A stretch of 64,000 nt of DNA, from assembly GCF_018905915.1 (NCBI RefSeq), contig NZ_CP064782.1:2108001-2172000 (forward strand). Direction: 5' to 3'. Source of the DNA: Azospira inquinata (GTDB taxonomy: Bacteria; Pseudomonadota; Gammaproteobacteria; Burkholderiales; Rhodocyclaceae). A program made the position numbers and the translations under genes. The stretch's first letter is position 1; each line of letters starts with the position of its first letter. The notes under the pieces were generated by a model. The model saw nothing but the letters and a program-made list of their open reading frames with translations. It ran no database searches and was not told where the DNA came from. Shown here piece by piece: positions 30,110 to 40,103 of this stretch.

Positions 30110-31039
30110 CTAGTGGTTGGGGGTGGGGGCGTTGCCGGTCTGCACCACCTTCATGGCGGAGGCGATGAGGGTGGAAATGTCCCCCAGGTTGGCAGGCACG
30201 ATCAGGGTGTTGCCCTGTTTGGCCAGATTGGCGAAGGCCGCCACGTATTGTTCCGCCACCTTAAGATTGACGGCTCCGGCACCTCCCGGGGCATTGACGG
30301 CCTGGGCCACCCGCAGCAGGGCTTCTGAGGTGGCTTCCGCCACCAGTTTGACCGATTCCGCTTCCCCCTTGGCCTTGTTGATGGCGGCGGTCATGGCTCC
30401 TTCCGACAGGGCGATGGAGGCCTGTTTCTTGCCCTCGGCCAGGTTGATTTCCTTTTGCCGTTCCCCTTCGGATTCAGCGATCTTGGCCCGCTTTTCCCGC
30501 TCCGCCGTAATCTGGAGCTGCATGGCCCGAAGCACGGATTCGGGGGGCACGATGTCCTTGATTTCGTAGCGCAGCACCTTCACCCCCCAGGTGCTGCTGG
30601 CCTCGTCCAGGGCCGCCACCACGGACTTGTTAATGGCATCCCGGTCTTCCAGGAGCTTGTCCAGGTCCCGCTTGCCCACTTCGGAGCGGAGGGTGGTCTT
30701 GGCCAGCTGCTCAATGGCCTGTTCGTAATTGGAGGCGCCGTAGGAGGCCTGCTTGGGGTCGGTGACCTGGTAGTAAAGAATGCCGTCGATCTGCACCTGG
30801 GTGTTGTCGTGGGTGATACACACCTGGGGATCCACGTCGTAGGGGAATTCCTTGAGGGAATGGCGGTAAGCGATGCGGTCGATGAAGGGCACCAGGAAGT
30901 GGAGCCCGGCGGTCAGGGTCTCGTGGTAGCTGCCCAGGCGTTCCACCACAAAGACGCTTTGCTGGGGCACGATCTGGATCATGCGCAGGACAAAAACGCC
31001 GGCGGCGATGACCAGGGCCAGGGAAAAATAGAAACTCAT
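30110..31039 (-). CDS. SPFH/Band 7 membrane protein, QmcA/stomatin-like
   Basis: Membrane-microdomain scaffold protein of 309 residues. One N-terminal hydrophobic segment (about 3-20) is followed by the Band 7/SPFH domain (VPQQSVFVVERLGSYHETLTAGLHFLVPFID). A long Ala/Glu-rich coiled coil follows (ITAEREKRAKIAESEGERQKEINLAEGKKQASI, two parts). The sequence matches the QmcA/YbbK group, which oligomerises and helps quality control of membrane proteins with FtsH. It is the second gene after an NfeD-like gene, the usual pairing for this family. GGAGGAG precedes the ATG. Confidence 0.92.
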   Translation of the reverse strand: MSFYFSLALVIAAGVFVLRMIQIVPQQSVFVVERLGSYHETLTAGLHFLVPFIDRIAYRHSLKEFPYDVDPQVCITHDNTQVQIDGILYYQVTDPKQASYGASNYEQAIEQLAKTTLRSEVGKRDLDKLLEDRDAINKSVVAALDEASSTWGVKVLRYEIKDIVPPESVLRAMQLQITAEREKRAKIAESEGERQKEINLAEGKKQASIALSEGAMTAAINKAKGEAESVKLVAEATSEALLRVAQAVNAPGGAGAVNLKVAEQYVAAFANLAKQGNTLIVPANLGDISTLIASAMKVVQTGNAPTPNH

Positions 31040-31067
31040 GGAACTCCTCCTTCAAAGGATGGAAAGA

Positions 31068-31484
31068 TCAGCGGGGCGCCACCACCAGGGTGGAGCCCTC
31101 CGTGGCGACAATGGTGAGCAGTCCCCCTTCGGTGACCGCCGGCGCCGTCTCCGGGGTGGCCAGCCGGGCAGGCCATTCCGTGCCCCGCCAGCGCACCCGC
31201 AGGCGCCCCGCCGGGTCGGGCAGCTGGCAGGCGGTGACCTCCTGACCCAGGGCCGGATTGTCGTCCGCCGAGGAGGGCTGGCGGCGCAAGCGCAGCCGGG
31301 CTACCAGGGTGCCCGCCACCGCCCCCAGGGCGAAAACGGTGATCTGGAGGGCTTCACCCCCATCCCCCAGCCAGGCCAGCAGGGCGGCCACCCCCGCCCC
31401 CAGGGCAGCAAAGAGCAGGGCCAGGGTGCCGGTGGCGATTTCCAGGGCCAGACACAGAGCGGCCAACATAAGCCAGTACCACAT
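31068..31484 (-). CDS. NfeD-like membrane protein
   Basis: Short NfeD/YbbL protein of 138 residues: two to three hydrophobic segments in the first 65 residues (MWYWLMLAALCLALEIATGTLALLF region), then a C-terminal OB-fold domain (LGQEVTACQLPDPAGRLRVRWRGTEWPAR in parts). Short NfeD proteins are the standard partner of SPFH proteins and are co-transcribed with them, as here (28 bases apart). It probably regulates or anchors the QmcA-like oligomer. TGGAGG is well placed upstream of the ATG. Confidence 0.88.
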   Translation of the reverse strand: MWYWLMLAALCLALEIATGTLALLFAALGAGVAALLAWLGDGGEALQITVFALGAVAGTLVARLRLRRQPSSADDNPALGQEVTACQLPDPAGRLRVRWRGTEWPARLATPETAPAVTEGGLLTIVATEGSTLVVAPR

Positions 31485-31618
31485 GGATTCCTCCAGAAGG
31501 GGCTAGGGGTAAACCCAAAACGGCGCCAAGGATGACACCGTCCTGGATGAAAGGGAAGGGACAGAAGGCGATGGATAGGGCCGGGGCGCCGGGTGGTCCC
31601 CGGCAGGGGCCGTCAGCC

Positions 31619-33601
31619 CTAGAGCTTGGCGATCAGGTCTTGGAGAAACTGCAACTGGCCCAGGGATTGGCTCATGGAAGACATCTGGGCCGTCAGGTCC
31701 TGGAGACCGCCCAGGCCTTGGGCCATGGAGGCCCGCTCTTCCTGGGCGGCGGTGGACATTGCCTGCATCTGGGAGGAGGCGGCCTCGCTTTTTTCCGCCA
31801 GGGTCTCCATATCGGACATGGAGCCTTCCGCCACCTGACGGATGTGGCTGATTTTCTCCACCGCCTGGCGAATGCTCTTGGCCGTGGCGTCCGCCTGGTC
31901 CTTGGAGGACTGGGCCAGCTTGCGCACCTCGTCGGCCACCACGGCAAAGCCCCGGCCCGCTTCCCCGGCCCGGGCCGCCTCGATGGCAGCGTTCAGGGCC
32001 AGGAGATTGGTCTGGTCGGCGATGGCGCTGATGCCCCCGGTAATGCGGCTAATGGCCTCGGAAATCTGTTGCAGGTCATCCAGGCTCACATTGAGACTTT
32101 CCTGGCTGCTGCGGGAACTGGCTGCCGTTTCCCCCACCTCCTTGATGCGCCCCAGGGCCTGTTCCAGTGCCGTGGCCTGGTGTTCCGCCGCATTCTGCAA
32201 GGCGGGCAGGGCGGCTAGCAGGGGCTCGATATGCTCCTGATAGGAAAAGGCCTGACCCACGATGCGGGTCTGGATGGCGTTCAGGGCCTCCCAGCGGGAC
32301 AGGGCCCGGGAGCTGTAGTGGGCGGCGTAGCCCGCGTAGTGGACGGGGAAAGCGTCCAGGTAGTCGTTGCGGAAATCTTCCCCGGCCCGGAAAAACACCA
32401 GGGCGGAGAGGGTCTGGTTCATGGGAATGCCCAGAATTTCCCCAAAGGTGGAGAAGCCCGCCGCCGGGGTGCCGTCAAAAAATCGGGCCTGGCCCAGCTG
32501 GGCCCCGTTGCCCACCCGGCGCAGGACGCAGTCGTTGAGCAGCATGGCGGCGGGGCGGGGCTTGCCCTGGAGAAAATGCTGCCAGTCCGCCTCCGTGGTG
32601 CGGAGAAAGTCCTTGGCCTTGAGCAGGTGCAGCCGGTCGCCGAATTCGATATCGCAGAAAAAGTTGATCTGGCCCGCCCCCAGACTGGAAACGGAGCGGA
32701 TGAACATTTTGTTTTCCACGGACACGGCGAAGGTATAGCCCTCCAGGGCCTTGCCCAGCTGACCCACGGGGCAGTGGAAATGGGCCGCCAGGGCTTCCGG
32801 GAAAGGCTGGCTGCGGCCATTGTCGTCAAAAACGCTGGTGACGGAGCGGGCCACCGGGTCCGCTTCCCCCACCAGCCAGCTCTTGCCCGTGGGCTCGAAA
32901 TTGTGGGTGCGGAAGGGGGTGAAGCGGATGCCCGGCCGGGTTTTGCAGAAAATCACCAGGGCCTGGCCGGATAGGGGCCGGGTGCCGTCCTGGATGTAGG
33001 TGCCGGAAAAATCCAGTTTGCCCCCCGCCGAGCCGCCGATGGCCAGACAGGGGAAGCGCCCGCACTCATACCAGGCGCGCATGAGAAAACCTTCCGAAGC
33101 GGAGAGGCCATCGCAGAACACCAGGGCGAAGGTGTTGTGGCTTTCAATGGGGAATTTGAGATTGATCCGTTCCAGTTCCTGGCGGGTGCGGGCCGTGCGT
33201 TCCGAGGCTCGTCCCCCTTCCGCCGTGTGCAGATTGATGTGGAAGGTCTGGGTATCCGCCAGCAGGGCGTCGGAGAGCCAGAGAAAGCTGCCGATCCGGT
33301 CCCCCGGATTGGCGCCGCAATAAACGCTGCCCGACCCGGTGCATAGGGCGCCGGAAGAAGACAGGACGGCCACCTGACGGCCCTGGCCCAGGGCGGCGAG
33401 CCGGTCGGCCACGGGGGAAAAATTGACGTGGGGCGGGACAAAGGCCAGGAGCAGGCCGCCGCTCCCCGGGGGAATGCCCAGCTGGGCCAGGTCTCCGGGC
33501 AGGGCCCCCGTATCCAGGGGGCCCCCTGCAGTGAGACTGTCCGTCGGTGCGTCCTGGCGGGGAGTGTGGGGGGCGGTGCGACCAAATAGACGGTCGAACA
33601 T
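31619..33601 (-). CDS. FIST-MCP fusion: soluble chemoreceptor with FIST sensor
   Basis: Cytoplasmic chemoreceptor of 660 residues with no membrane segment. The N-terminal 420 or so residues are FIST_N plus FIST_C ([61 protein letters not shown]). The C-terminal part is an MCP signalling domain ([33 protein letters not shown]). The start at 33601 is fixed by GAAGGAGAC upstream; the frame is open further upstream but that part overlaps the next gene and is not FIST-like. Unlike the NosP-like protein at 4354, the CELHNQTM tail is missing, so the ligand may differ. It stands alone, away from the che genes. Confidence 0.9.
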   Translation of the reverse strand: MFDRLFGRTAPHTPRQDAPTDSLTAGGPLDTGALPGDLAQLGIPPGSGGLLLAFVPPHVNFSPVADRLAALGQGRQVAVLSSSGALCTGSGSVYCGANPGDRIGSFLWLSDALLADTQTFHINLHTAEGGRASERTARTRQELERINLKFPIESHNTFALVFCDGLSASEGFLMRAWYECGRFPCLAIGGSAGGKLDFSGTYIQDGTRPLSGQALVIFCKTRPGIRFTPFRTHNFEPTGKSWLVGEADPVARSVTSVFDDNGRSQPFPEALAAHFHCPVGQLGKALEGYTFAVSVENKMFIRSVSSLGAGQINFFCDIEFGDRLHLLKAKDFLRTTEADWQHFLQGKPRPAAMLLNDCVLRRVGNGAQLGQARFFDGTPAAGFSTFGEILGIPMNQTLSALVFFRAGEDFRNDYLDAFPVHYAGYAAHYSSRALSRWEALNAIQTRIVGQAFSYQEHIEPLLAALPALQNAAEHQATALEQALGRIKEVGETAASSRSSQESLNVSLDDLQQISEAISRITGGISAIADQTNLLALNAAIEAARAGEAGRGFAVVADEVRKLAQSSKDQADATAKSIRQAVEKISHIRQVAEGSMSDMETLAEKSEAASSQMQAMSTAAQEERASMAQGLGGLQDLTAQMSSMSQSLGQLQFLQDLIAKL

Positions 33602-33827
33602 GGTCGGGTCTCCTTCAGCTGCGGTTTCCGGACTCTGGCGGGGTAGGCCTGTTGTTATGGGGCAGGGTGGCCTACCCACACTGTACAAGAAATCCGGGGG
33701 GCGGGAGGAGTGACGGATAGCCGCCGGGCCCTCGCCGGGGGCGGTCGGTGGTGGCCAGAAGCAGAGGGCGGCAGGAGGGGGCGCGGCAGATGGCCCGGGG
33801 CAGGCGGCGGCGCCCGGTGCGAGGGTA

Positions 33828-34277
33828 TTAGTTGGTGGGGGGACGGTCTTCCGGCAATTCGATGAAATGGGCGTGGAGCCAGTCCTTGTCCAGGCCCCAC
33901 TGCACCTCCGTGATGCCGGGCTGGGACAGGACGATGGCCCGGGCTTCTCCCTGGACCGCCGCCAGCTGGTGCTCGGCGGCCTGGAAGGCCGGGTCATTGG
34001 GATTCTGGGTGTCCAGCTTGGGATAGAGGGCGGCCAGCATTTTTGCGGCGGGCACATCCGTGTTCCGGGGGGTGCTCAGGGTGGCCACCCCGTGATCCAC
34101 CTTCATGACCCAGAATTGGTAGGGGTAGGCTTTGAGCTGGGGACTGCCCTTGTCCTGCAAAACGTGGGTGATATGGCGGGCCGTGCTGTCCGGGGACCGG
34201 ATGTACCAGTCCAGGGCGATGACGCCGAGGAGGAAAATGAGCAGCCAGTAAGGTTTTTTCAGGGTGAAGTGGGCCAT
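33828..34277 (-). CDS. membrane-anchored periplasmic protein of unknown function
   Basis: Protein of 149 residues not recognised as a named family. It has a single N-terminal hydrophobic segment (about 11-25, [17 protein letters not shown]) after a short basic start, probably an uncleaved anchor with the rest in the periplasm. The remaining 120 residues are soluble and mixed, with no cysteine and no metal motif. GGAGAA precedes the ATG. It lies between two chemoreceptor genes on the same strand, but gaps of about 95 and 225 bases give no firm operon link. Confidence 0.7.
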   Translation of the reverse strand: MAHFTLKKPYWLLIFLLGVIALDWYIRSPDSTARHITHVLQDKGSPQLKAYPYQFWVMKVDHGVATLSTPRNTDVPAAKMLAALYPKLDTQNPNDPAFQAAEHQLAAVQGEARAIVLSQPGITEVQWGLDKDWLHAHFIELPEDRPPTN

Positions 34278-34373
34278 GGGGTTCTCCGCAAAACGGAGGC
34301 TATATTACTCCCCGCTAATGGAGCCGGGGGCCCGGACCGGGCCGTCCCCCTTTTCCCCATGGGCCGGTCAGCC

Positions 34374-35978
34374 CTAGGCCCCGTCGATGTACTGGAAGTA
34401 GCCCACCAGCTTTTGCAGATCCTGGGCGATGGCCTGCATCCGGGCGGTTTTCACATTCACCGCCCCAATGGCTTCCGCCGTGCGGTGAATGCCCTGGACG
34501 ATGCCGTCCACCCGGTGGGCGATGTCTTCCCCGGTCTTGGATTCCTGTTCCGTGGAACTGGCGATCTGGTGGGAGAGCTGGACCACCGCTTCCCCCTGAT
34601 CCGCCACCTGGCCCAGGCTGCCCTGGGCCGTTTCCATGGCCTGATCCGTGGCGGAGACATGCTGGACCGCCGTCTGCATGCTGCCCACGGCCTGCTGGGC
34701 CCGCTGCTGGACCTGCTCCACGGACGCGGTGATTTTTTCCGTCTGCTGACCCGAATGCTCCGCCAGTTTGCGCACCTCGTCCGCCACCACGGCAAAGCCC
34801 CGGCCCGCTTCCCCGGCCCGGGCCGCTTCGATGGCCGCGTTCAGGGCCAGGAGATTGGTCTGGTCGGAAATGCTGCGGATGGCGGCGGAGACCTCTCCAA
34901 TGGCCGTAATGGCGGAGGAAAGTTCCTGCATGGTGGCTTCCGTAGCATTGACTACCTGGACCACATTGGCGGAGGCATGACGGCTATCCGCCATGCCCGC
35001 AGTGGCGGAGGCCAGCAATTCCCGGGAGGCGATGACCGCCTGTTCCGCCTGGCGGGAGCTGACCGCCACCTCTTCCACGGAGGCGGCCATTTCTTCCACG
35101 GAGGCGGCGATCTGGCCCGCCAGGGTGGCCTGTTCGTTGGAAACGGCGAAGGTTTCCCCCATGGCCCCATTCACCTGGGCGGCGGTCTGTTCCACCGTGT
35201 CCGCCGCTTCCCCCACCTCCGCCATCATGGCCTTGAGGTGGGTCTGCATGGTGATCAGGGCGTCGTTGAGGCGGCCCAGCTCCGTGTCCGCGCTCAAGGG
35301 AATGGGATCGGTGAGGACCCCCTGGCCGATCCGGTCCATACGCCGGTGCAGCACGGCCACGCCGGCCAGGATTTTGTGTTGGGTAAAGTAGAGGTAGGCC
35401 CCCAGTCCCAGGCCCACCAGAGCCAGGAGGGGCGTGGCCACCCCTGGATTGCCCACCAGGGGCAGGGCCAGGAGTCCAAGCTGGGTGGCGGCCAGGGTGC
35501 CCAGGGCGAGCTTAAAGCGGCTGCCGTAGCCCCAATGGTGTTCCAGCTTAGGGGGGCGGGGGGGCTTTCCCTGGCGATTCAACTGTTGATAGAGGGCTTC
35601 TGCTTCCCGTATCTGGGTCCGGCTGGGTTCGGTGCGCACCGACATGTAGCCGATGGTTTGGTTGTTTTTGCGCACCGGGACGATGAGGGCTTCCACCCAG
35701 TAGTGGTCCCCGTTCTTGCACCGGTTTTTCACCAGCCCCCGCCAGGGGCGCCCGGCTTGGACCGTCTGCCAGAGTTCCTGGAAGGCCACGGGGGGCATGT
35801 CCGGGTGGCGGATGAGGTTGTGGTTTTTGTGCAGCAGTTCTTCCCGGCTGAAGCCGGAAATGTCCACAAAGGTGTCGTTAACGAAGGTGATGAGGCCTTT
35901 GAGATCCGTCCGGGAAACGATGTAACTGCCCTTGGGAAACGGCCGCTCAATCTGACTAACCGGTAGATTCTGCTTCAT
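34374..35978 (-). CDS. Aer-like PAS chemoreceptor (energy taxis)
   Basis: Aerotaxis-type receptor of 534 residues. The N-terminal PAS domain (about 15-125) has the Aer hallmarks [32 protein letters not shown] and NGDHYWVEA, so it probably binds FAD and reports redox state. Two hydrophobic segments (about 155-200) anchor it with no periplasmic domain. A HAMP-like region and an MCP signalling domain ([34 protein letters not shown]) follow. It lies just downstream of moaA and narXL on the same strand, which fits taxis toward suitable electron acceptors. The start lacks a good ribosome site but matches Aer N-termini. Confidence 0.92.
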   Translation of the reverse strand: MKQNLPVSQIERPFPKGSYIVSRTDLKGLITFVNDTFVDISGFSREELLHKNHNLIRHPDMPPVAFQELWQTVQAGRPWRGLVKNRCKNGDHYWVEALIVPVRKNNQTIGYMSVRTEPSRTQIREAEALYQQLNRQGKPPRPPKLEHHWGYGSRFKLALGTLAATQLGLLALPLVGNPGVATPLLALVGLGLGAYLYFTQHKILAGVAVLHRRMDRIGQGVLTDPIPLSADTELGRLNDALITMQTHLKAMMAEVGEAADTVEQTAAQVNGAMGETFAVSNEQATLAGQIAASVEEMAASVEEVAVSSRQAEQAVIASRELLASATAGMADSRHASANVVQVVNATEATMQELSSAITAIGEVSAAIRSISDQTNLLALNAAIEAARAGEAGRGFAVVADEVRKLAEHSGQQTEKITASVEQVQQRAQQAVGSMQTAVQHVSATDQAMETAQGSLGQVADQGEAVVQLSHQIASSTEQESKTGEDIAHRVDGIVQGIHRTAEAIGAVNVKTARMQAIAQDLQKLVGYFQYIDGA

Positions 35979-36139
35979 AGAATAGTGTTTATTTTGATCC
36001 CTGAAGCGCCATGTTAAGGGGGGAGAAGGGGGTTTTTTGCGGATTATTTCTCAGAATAAAAAAAATCTATCGAATAATAACTTCTCCATAATCTTCTTAT
36101 ATTCTTACGGCATTTTCCAAGGGCATAGCCCCTCCCGGC

Positions 36140-37114
36140 TCAGCCGCCTGTGGCGGACATGAAGCGCACAATCTTGCCCGGTGCCTCGCAAAAATCGTGC
36201 TTTTCCGGCTTCAGATCCACCGCCCGGCGAATGGCGATTTCCAGCTCCTGATCGCTACATCCGTCCCGCAACAGGGGGCCCAGGGGAAAACTCTGCTCCT
36301 GGCCCAGGCAGAGGTAGAGGGTGCCGTCCACCGCCAGCCGTACCCGGTTGCAGGTGGCGCAGAAATGCTGGGAAAGGGGGGTGATGAGGCCCAGGGTGAA
36401 ACTCCGGTCCGGGGTGCTCCAGTAGCGGGCCGGGCCGCCCCCCAGGTCCAGGGCCTGGGGTTCCAGGGCAAAGCGTCCCTGCAATTCCTTGAGAATGGCC
36501 TGGAGATCCGCTCCCCGAGTCTGGCGCCCGGTACTGCCCATGGGCATGGCCTCGATGAGGCGCAGGACAAAGCCCTGGTCCATGCAAAAGGCCACCATGT
36601 CCCCCACGTCCCGGTCGTTGAGGCCGGCCATGGGCATCATGTTGATTTTGATGCGCTGGAAGCCGGCGGCCCGGGCCGCCCGGAGCCCGTCCAGCACCTG
36701 ATCCAGACAGGGGCTGCCGGTAATTTCCGCCAGACAGTCGGGGCGCAGGGAATCCAGGCTCACATTGAGCCGTTTGAGCCCGGCCTGGCGCAGGGCGTCC
36801 GCCTGGGGCGCCAGCTGGGTGGCGTTGGTGGACAGGGAGAGGTCTTCAATGCCGGGCAGGGCGGCCAGATCGGCTACCAGCTCGGGCAGGTGGCGGCGCA
36901 GCAGGGGTTCCCCCCCGGTGAGGCGCAGGCGGCGGGTGCCCAGGCGGGCAAAGGCGGCGGCTACCCGGGTGATTTCGGCAAAGCTCAGCCAGTGTTCCGG
37001 AACCTGGAAACCCTTGAAGCCCTTGGGCAGGCAATAGAGGCAGCGCAGGTCGCACCGGTCGGTGACGGAGATGCGCAGATAGTCGATGGTCCGGCCAAAT
37101 TGGTCCGCCAGCAT
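36140..37114 (-). CDS. moaA: GTP 3',8-cyclase MoaA (molybdenum cofactor biosynthesis)
   Basis: Radical-SAM enzyme of 324 residues that converts GTP to the first intermediate of molybdopterin synthesis together with MoaC. The SAM cluster motif is C21-x3-C25-x2-C28 (CDLRCLYC). The second 4Fe-4S cluster motif is near the C-terminus (CATCNRVRLAVDGTLYLC), and the protein ends in Gly-Gly, required for activity. I prefer the ATG at 37114 over one 21 bases upstream because AAGGAG lies 7 bases before it and MoaA proteins start here. It follows narL on the same strand, tying cofactor supply to nitrate reductase. No moaC is in the window. Confidence 0.95.
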   Translation of the reverse strand: MLADQFGRTIDYLRISVTDRCDLRCLYCLPKGFKGFQVPEHWLSFAEITRVAAAFARLGTRRLRLTGGEPLLRRHLPELVADLAALPGIEDLSLSTNATQLAPQADALRQAGLKRLNVSLDSLRPDCLAEITGSPCLDQVLDGLRAARAAGFQRIKINMMPMAGLNDRDVGDMVAFCMDQGFVLRLIEAMPMGSTGRQTRGADLQAILKELQGRFALEPQALDLGGGPARYWSTPDRSFTLGLITPLSQHFCATCNRVRLAVDGTLYLCLGQEQSFPLGPLLRDGCSDQELEIAIRRAVDLKPEKHDFCEAPGKIVRFMSATGG

Positions 37115-37230
37115 GGCAGGGCTCCTTTTTTCCACATTCCTGGCGGATTGTAGAAAGGCAAGGGGCGTTTGCTAGCTGGTAGGAGGAGTTAGAAAGCCTA
37201 GTCCATTGGGAGTAGGGCCGGGGGATAGGC

Positions 37231-37890
37231 CTAGTTGCCGGGCCCGGCCAGGTTGTGTTCCACCGCGTAGAGGGCGGCCTGAACCCGGCTGTGGAGGTTG
37301 AGCTTGCGCAGAATGCTCTGCACATGGACCTTGATGGTGCTTTCCGCCAGATTGAGCTTGCGGGCGATTTCCTTGTTGCTGATGCCCTGGGCCAGGCAGA
37401 CCAGGGTTTCCTTTTCCCGGGGGGTGAGGCTTTCCGTCTCCCCGCCCTTGTCCCCCTCCCCCGGGCGGCGCAGCCGGGCCAGGAGCTTGGAAGTCATTTC
37501 TGGGGAGAGCACGCTGTCCCCGGCCAGGGCCCGGTGAATGCTGGCGATAAGGAAGTCCGTGTTGATTTTCTTGAGCAGGTAGCCCCGGGCCCCCAGGCGA
37601 ATACATTCTCCCAGGTCCTCGCTGTCTTCCGAGACGGTGAGCATGAGCACCGCCAGGTCGGGCTGGGTGTTGAGCAGCTGGGGCAGGGCTTCCCGGCCAT
37701 GCATGGCGGGCATGTCCAGGTCCAGAAGCACCACGTCGGGACGCAGTTGGGCCGCCAGTTTGATGCCTTCCAGGCCGTCGGCGGCTTCCCCCACCACCTC
37801 CAGGTCCGGCTGGCGTTGCAGCAGGGCTTTCAGGCCGCTGCGGAACAGGGTGTGGTCGTCCACCAACAGAATGCGTATGGGCTGGGTCAT
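37231..37890 (-). CDS. narL: nitrate/nitrite response regulator NarL
   Basis: Transcription factor of 219 residues. Receiver domain: D11/D12, phospho-acceptor Asp57 (VVLLDLDMPAMHG) and Lys in YLLKKI. DNA-binding domain: LTPREKETLVCLAQGISNKEIARKL followed by the recognition helix AESTIKVHVQSILRKL, which is close to E. coli NarL. The start overlaps the narX stop (ATGA). It should control narK, narGHJI and perhaps moaA in response to nitrate or nitrite. Confidence 0.94.
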   Translation of the reverse strand: MTQPIRILLVDDHTLFRSGLKALLQRQPDLEVVGEAADGLEGIKLAAQLRPDVVLLDLDMPAMHGREALPQLLNTQPDLAVLMLTVSEDSEDLGECIRLGARGYLLKKINTDFLIASIHRALAGDSVLSPEMTSKLLARLRRPGEGDKGGETESLTPREKETLVCLAQGISNKEIARKLNLAESTIKVHVQSILRKLNLHSRVQAALYAVEHNLAGPGN

Positions 37891-39782
37891 GGCGCGATGC
37901 GTTCCTCTTTAGGCAACAGGAGCTCCAGGGTTGTACCAGAATTCTCCTGGGTATGGATATGGATTTGGCCGTGGATGCGGCGGGCCCGCTCTTCCATGAT
38001 GGAGAGGCCCACGTGCTGGTCCTTTTTCTCCGCCACGCTGGCCGGATTGAAGCCCACTCCGTCGTCCCGGATGGTGAGGGTGAAATCGGCCTGGTTGCAC
38101 AGCTGGATATCCACCTGTTGGGCCCGGGCGTGCTTGCGCACATTGGAAAGGGCCTCCTGGAGGATGAACAGGACTTGCAGTTCCTGCTGGGGGTCCAGGG
38201 GCAGGCCGCTGCCCGTCATGGAGAGGGTGGTATGCACCCGGGTCTGCTGCTCGAAGCGGCGCAGCAGGGAATGGAGGGCGTCGGGAAAGCTTTCCTTGCT
38301 GATCTGGGTGCGGAAGTTGAGGAGCAGCTCCCGCACGTCCTCGTAACATTCCTGGACCCCGGTACGGATGAAATCCAGGTTTTCCTTCACCTGCTCCGTT
38401 TCCCCGGCGGCCAGGGCGGATTCCAGCATCTGCACCTGGAGATTGAGGAAGGACAGGGACTGGGCGATGCTGTCGTGGAGCCCCTGGGCCATGAGGTTGC
38501 GCTCTTCGGAAACGGCAAATTGCCGGTCCCGGGCGGCCAGCCGCAGGTTTTCGATGGCCACCCCCAGGTGCTGGCCCAGGGTTTCGATCAGATACTGGTC
38601 CTGGGGCGACAGCCGGGCGGCCTGGCGGAAGAAGAGGGAAAAGAGGCCGATTTCCTGCTGGTTGTAGCGGATGTGGAAAAGGGCCACGTCCTGGAAACCC
38701 GCGGCGCCGCAGGGCTTGAGGGGCAGCAGCCCGCCCTGGGGCACATGGCGCAGCAGGGGGGCGGTCAGGTCCAGGGCCTGGCCGCATTCGCAGCCCTGGA
38801 TGTGGGTGCAGGGCTCGGATTCCTGGAGGGATTGGGGCAGGCGCACCTGGGCCACCAGATCCAGGCGGCCCCGCTGCCGGTCCGCCAGCCGGACGCTGCC
38901 TCCGTCCGCCGCAAAGAGTTCGATGAGGCGTTGGAGAAAGCCCTCGCACATGGCTTCCCGGCTGTGGGGCTCGTGGAGGAAGGCCGTCACCTGGTAGAGG
39001 GTGGCCAGCTGCCGGTTTTTGCTTTCCACGGAACGGGTCTTTTCCTCCACCTTGTCTTCCAGGGTGGCGTACAGGTCTTCCAGGCGGCTGGCCATCTGGT
39101 TGAAGCCCAGGGCCAGCATGCCGAATTCGTCCTGGGTTTCCACCTCGATGCGGGTCTGCCAGTCCCCGTCCCGCAGGCGCTGCATGGCCCGGCCCAGGTC
39201 GGTGAGGGGATTGATGACCAGAAGATACATGAGATAGATCATGGTCACCGTGCCAGTCAGGGCCAGGGCCAGGAGCACCACCTGGAAGAGGCGCAGCAGG
39301 GTGGTGTTGCGGGCGTTGTCCTGCTCAATGAGGGACACCAGCCGGTTGATGTCCTCCACAAAGGCGTCCAGATAGGGCTTGGGCGTATTCGGGGGCTGGT
39401 GAATGGCCCGGCTCAGGGCGGGGCGCACCTGCCCCTGCCAGTTATCCACGATGCGCCGGGCCTGGGCATAGACTTCCTGATTATTGGGCAGGAACAGGGG
39501 GCGGGTGGGATCGCCCCGGCGCAGCCGGGCCAGGGTATCCTCAAACCCATCCATCTCCCGGGTGATCCTCTCCGAAGAGGCGCCGCTCGAGATCAGGTAG
39601 CCGATGTGGTAGGAGCGCATGCGCAGGCTGCCCGCATCGTTAATGGCCGCCGCTCCCCCGTCCAGTTTCCAGGACAACAGCAGGGTGTAGCCGATGGAGA
39701 CCATGGCCACCAGCAGCCACAGGGAGGAGAGGCTGAGCAGCTTGGCGGAAAGGCTGCGCATGCGGGAAAAACGGAAGTTCAT
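37887..39782 (-). CDS. narX: nitrate/nitrite sensor histidine kinase NarX
   Basis: Membrane sensor of 631 residues. TM1 is at about 18-38. The periplasmic P-box that binds nitrate is present just after it (INDAGSLRMRSYHI, 47-60). TM2 is near 167-190 and is followed by HAMP, then a GAF-like central module with the Cys cluster CTHIQGCECG seen in NarX. The HisKA_3 motif is ERNLMAQGLHDSIAQSLSFL, and the ATPase domain has ALSNVRKHA and DDGVGFN. An in-frame TTG 15 bases upstream is possible, but the ATG at 39782 gives the usual N-terminus. Pairs with NarL and is divergent from narK. Confidence 0.94.
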   Translation of the reverse strand: MNFRFSRMRSLSAKLLSLSSLWLLVAMVSIGYTLLLSWKLDGGAAAINDAGSLRMRSYHIGYLISSGASSERITREMDGFEDTLARLRRGDPTRPLFLPNNQEVYAQARRIVDNWQGQVRPALSRAIHQPPNTPKPYLDAFVEDINRLVSLIEQDNARNTTLLRLFQVVLLALALTGTVTMIYLMYLLVINPLTDLGRAMQRLRDGDWQTRIEVETQDEFGMLALGFNQMASRLEDLYATLEDKVEEKTRSVESKNRQLATLYQVTAFLHEPHSREAMCEGFLQRLIELFAADGGSVRLADRQRGRLDLVAQVRLPQSLQESEPCTHIQGCECGQALDLTAPLLRHVPQGGLLPLKPCGAAGFQDVALFHIRYNQQEIGLFSLFFRQAARLSPQDQYLIETLGQHLGVAIENLRLAARDRQFAVSEERNLMAQGLHDSIAQSLSFLNLQVQMLESALAAGETEQVKENLDFIRTGVQECYEDVRELLLNFRTQISKESFPDALHSLLRRFEQQTRVHTTLSMTGSGLPLDPQQELQVLFILQEALSNVRKHARAQQVDIQLCNQADFTLTIRDDGVGFNPASVAEKKDQHVGLSIMEERARRIHGQIHIHTQENSGTTLELLLPKEERIAP

Positions 39783-40103
39783 GGCGGACCCTGGCAACGG
39801 GGAAAACGGTAAAAAAGGGCGGTGGACACTCCGCCAGCCATCCTAGCCACCTTAGCGGCAGGATGCCATGGCGGCAATCCGCCAAAAGCAGGGGGGAAGG
39901 GGAGCGTGGGCCCGGTGATAGGGGCTTTTCCCCTGGACTGGCCCGTTTTCCGCCTCCCCCAAAAGAACTAGGGGGCTCCTCCGGACAGGGGCCGGGGGGC
40001 TAGGTCCTTTAAGCGGCAGAAAGCCCTCATCCGGCGAATGGGATTGGCCCGGGGGGGCGGGTAAGGTTGATCGCCATAAAGATTCCATGGAAAGGGGACC
40101 AAA
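39783..40103. promoter_or_regulatory. narX / narK divergent promoter region
   Basis: Intergenic region of 321 bases from which narXL and narK1 are read in opposite directions. A partial FNR-like site, TTGAT-CGCC-ATAAA, lies at 40067-40080, but only 24 bases before the narK1 start codon, which is too close for normal activation. An AAGGGG ribosome site precedes narK1. No clear -35/-10 pair was found by eye. Confidence 0.45.

Noticed and set aside
33602-34057. Upstream extension of the FIST-MCP frame
   Set aside because: The open frame continues, but it overlaps the small membrane-anchored protein gene and shows no FIST similarity; a strong ribosome site marks 33601 as the start.
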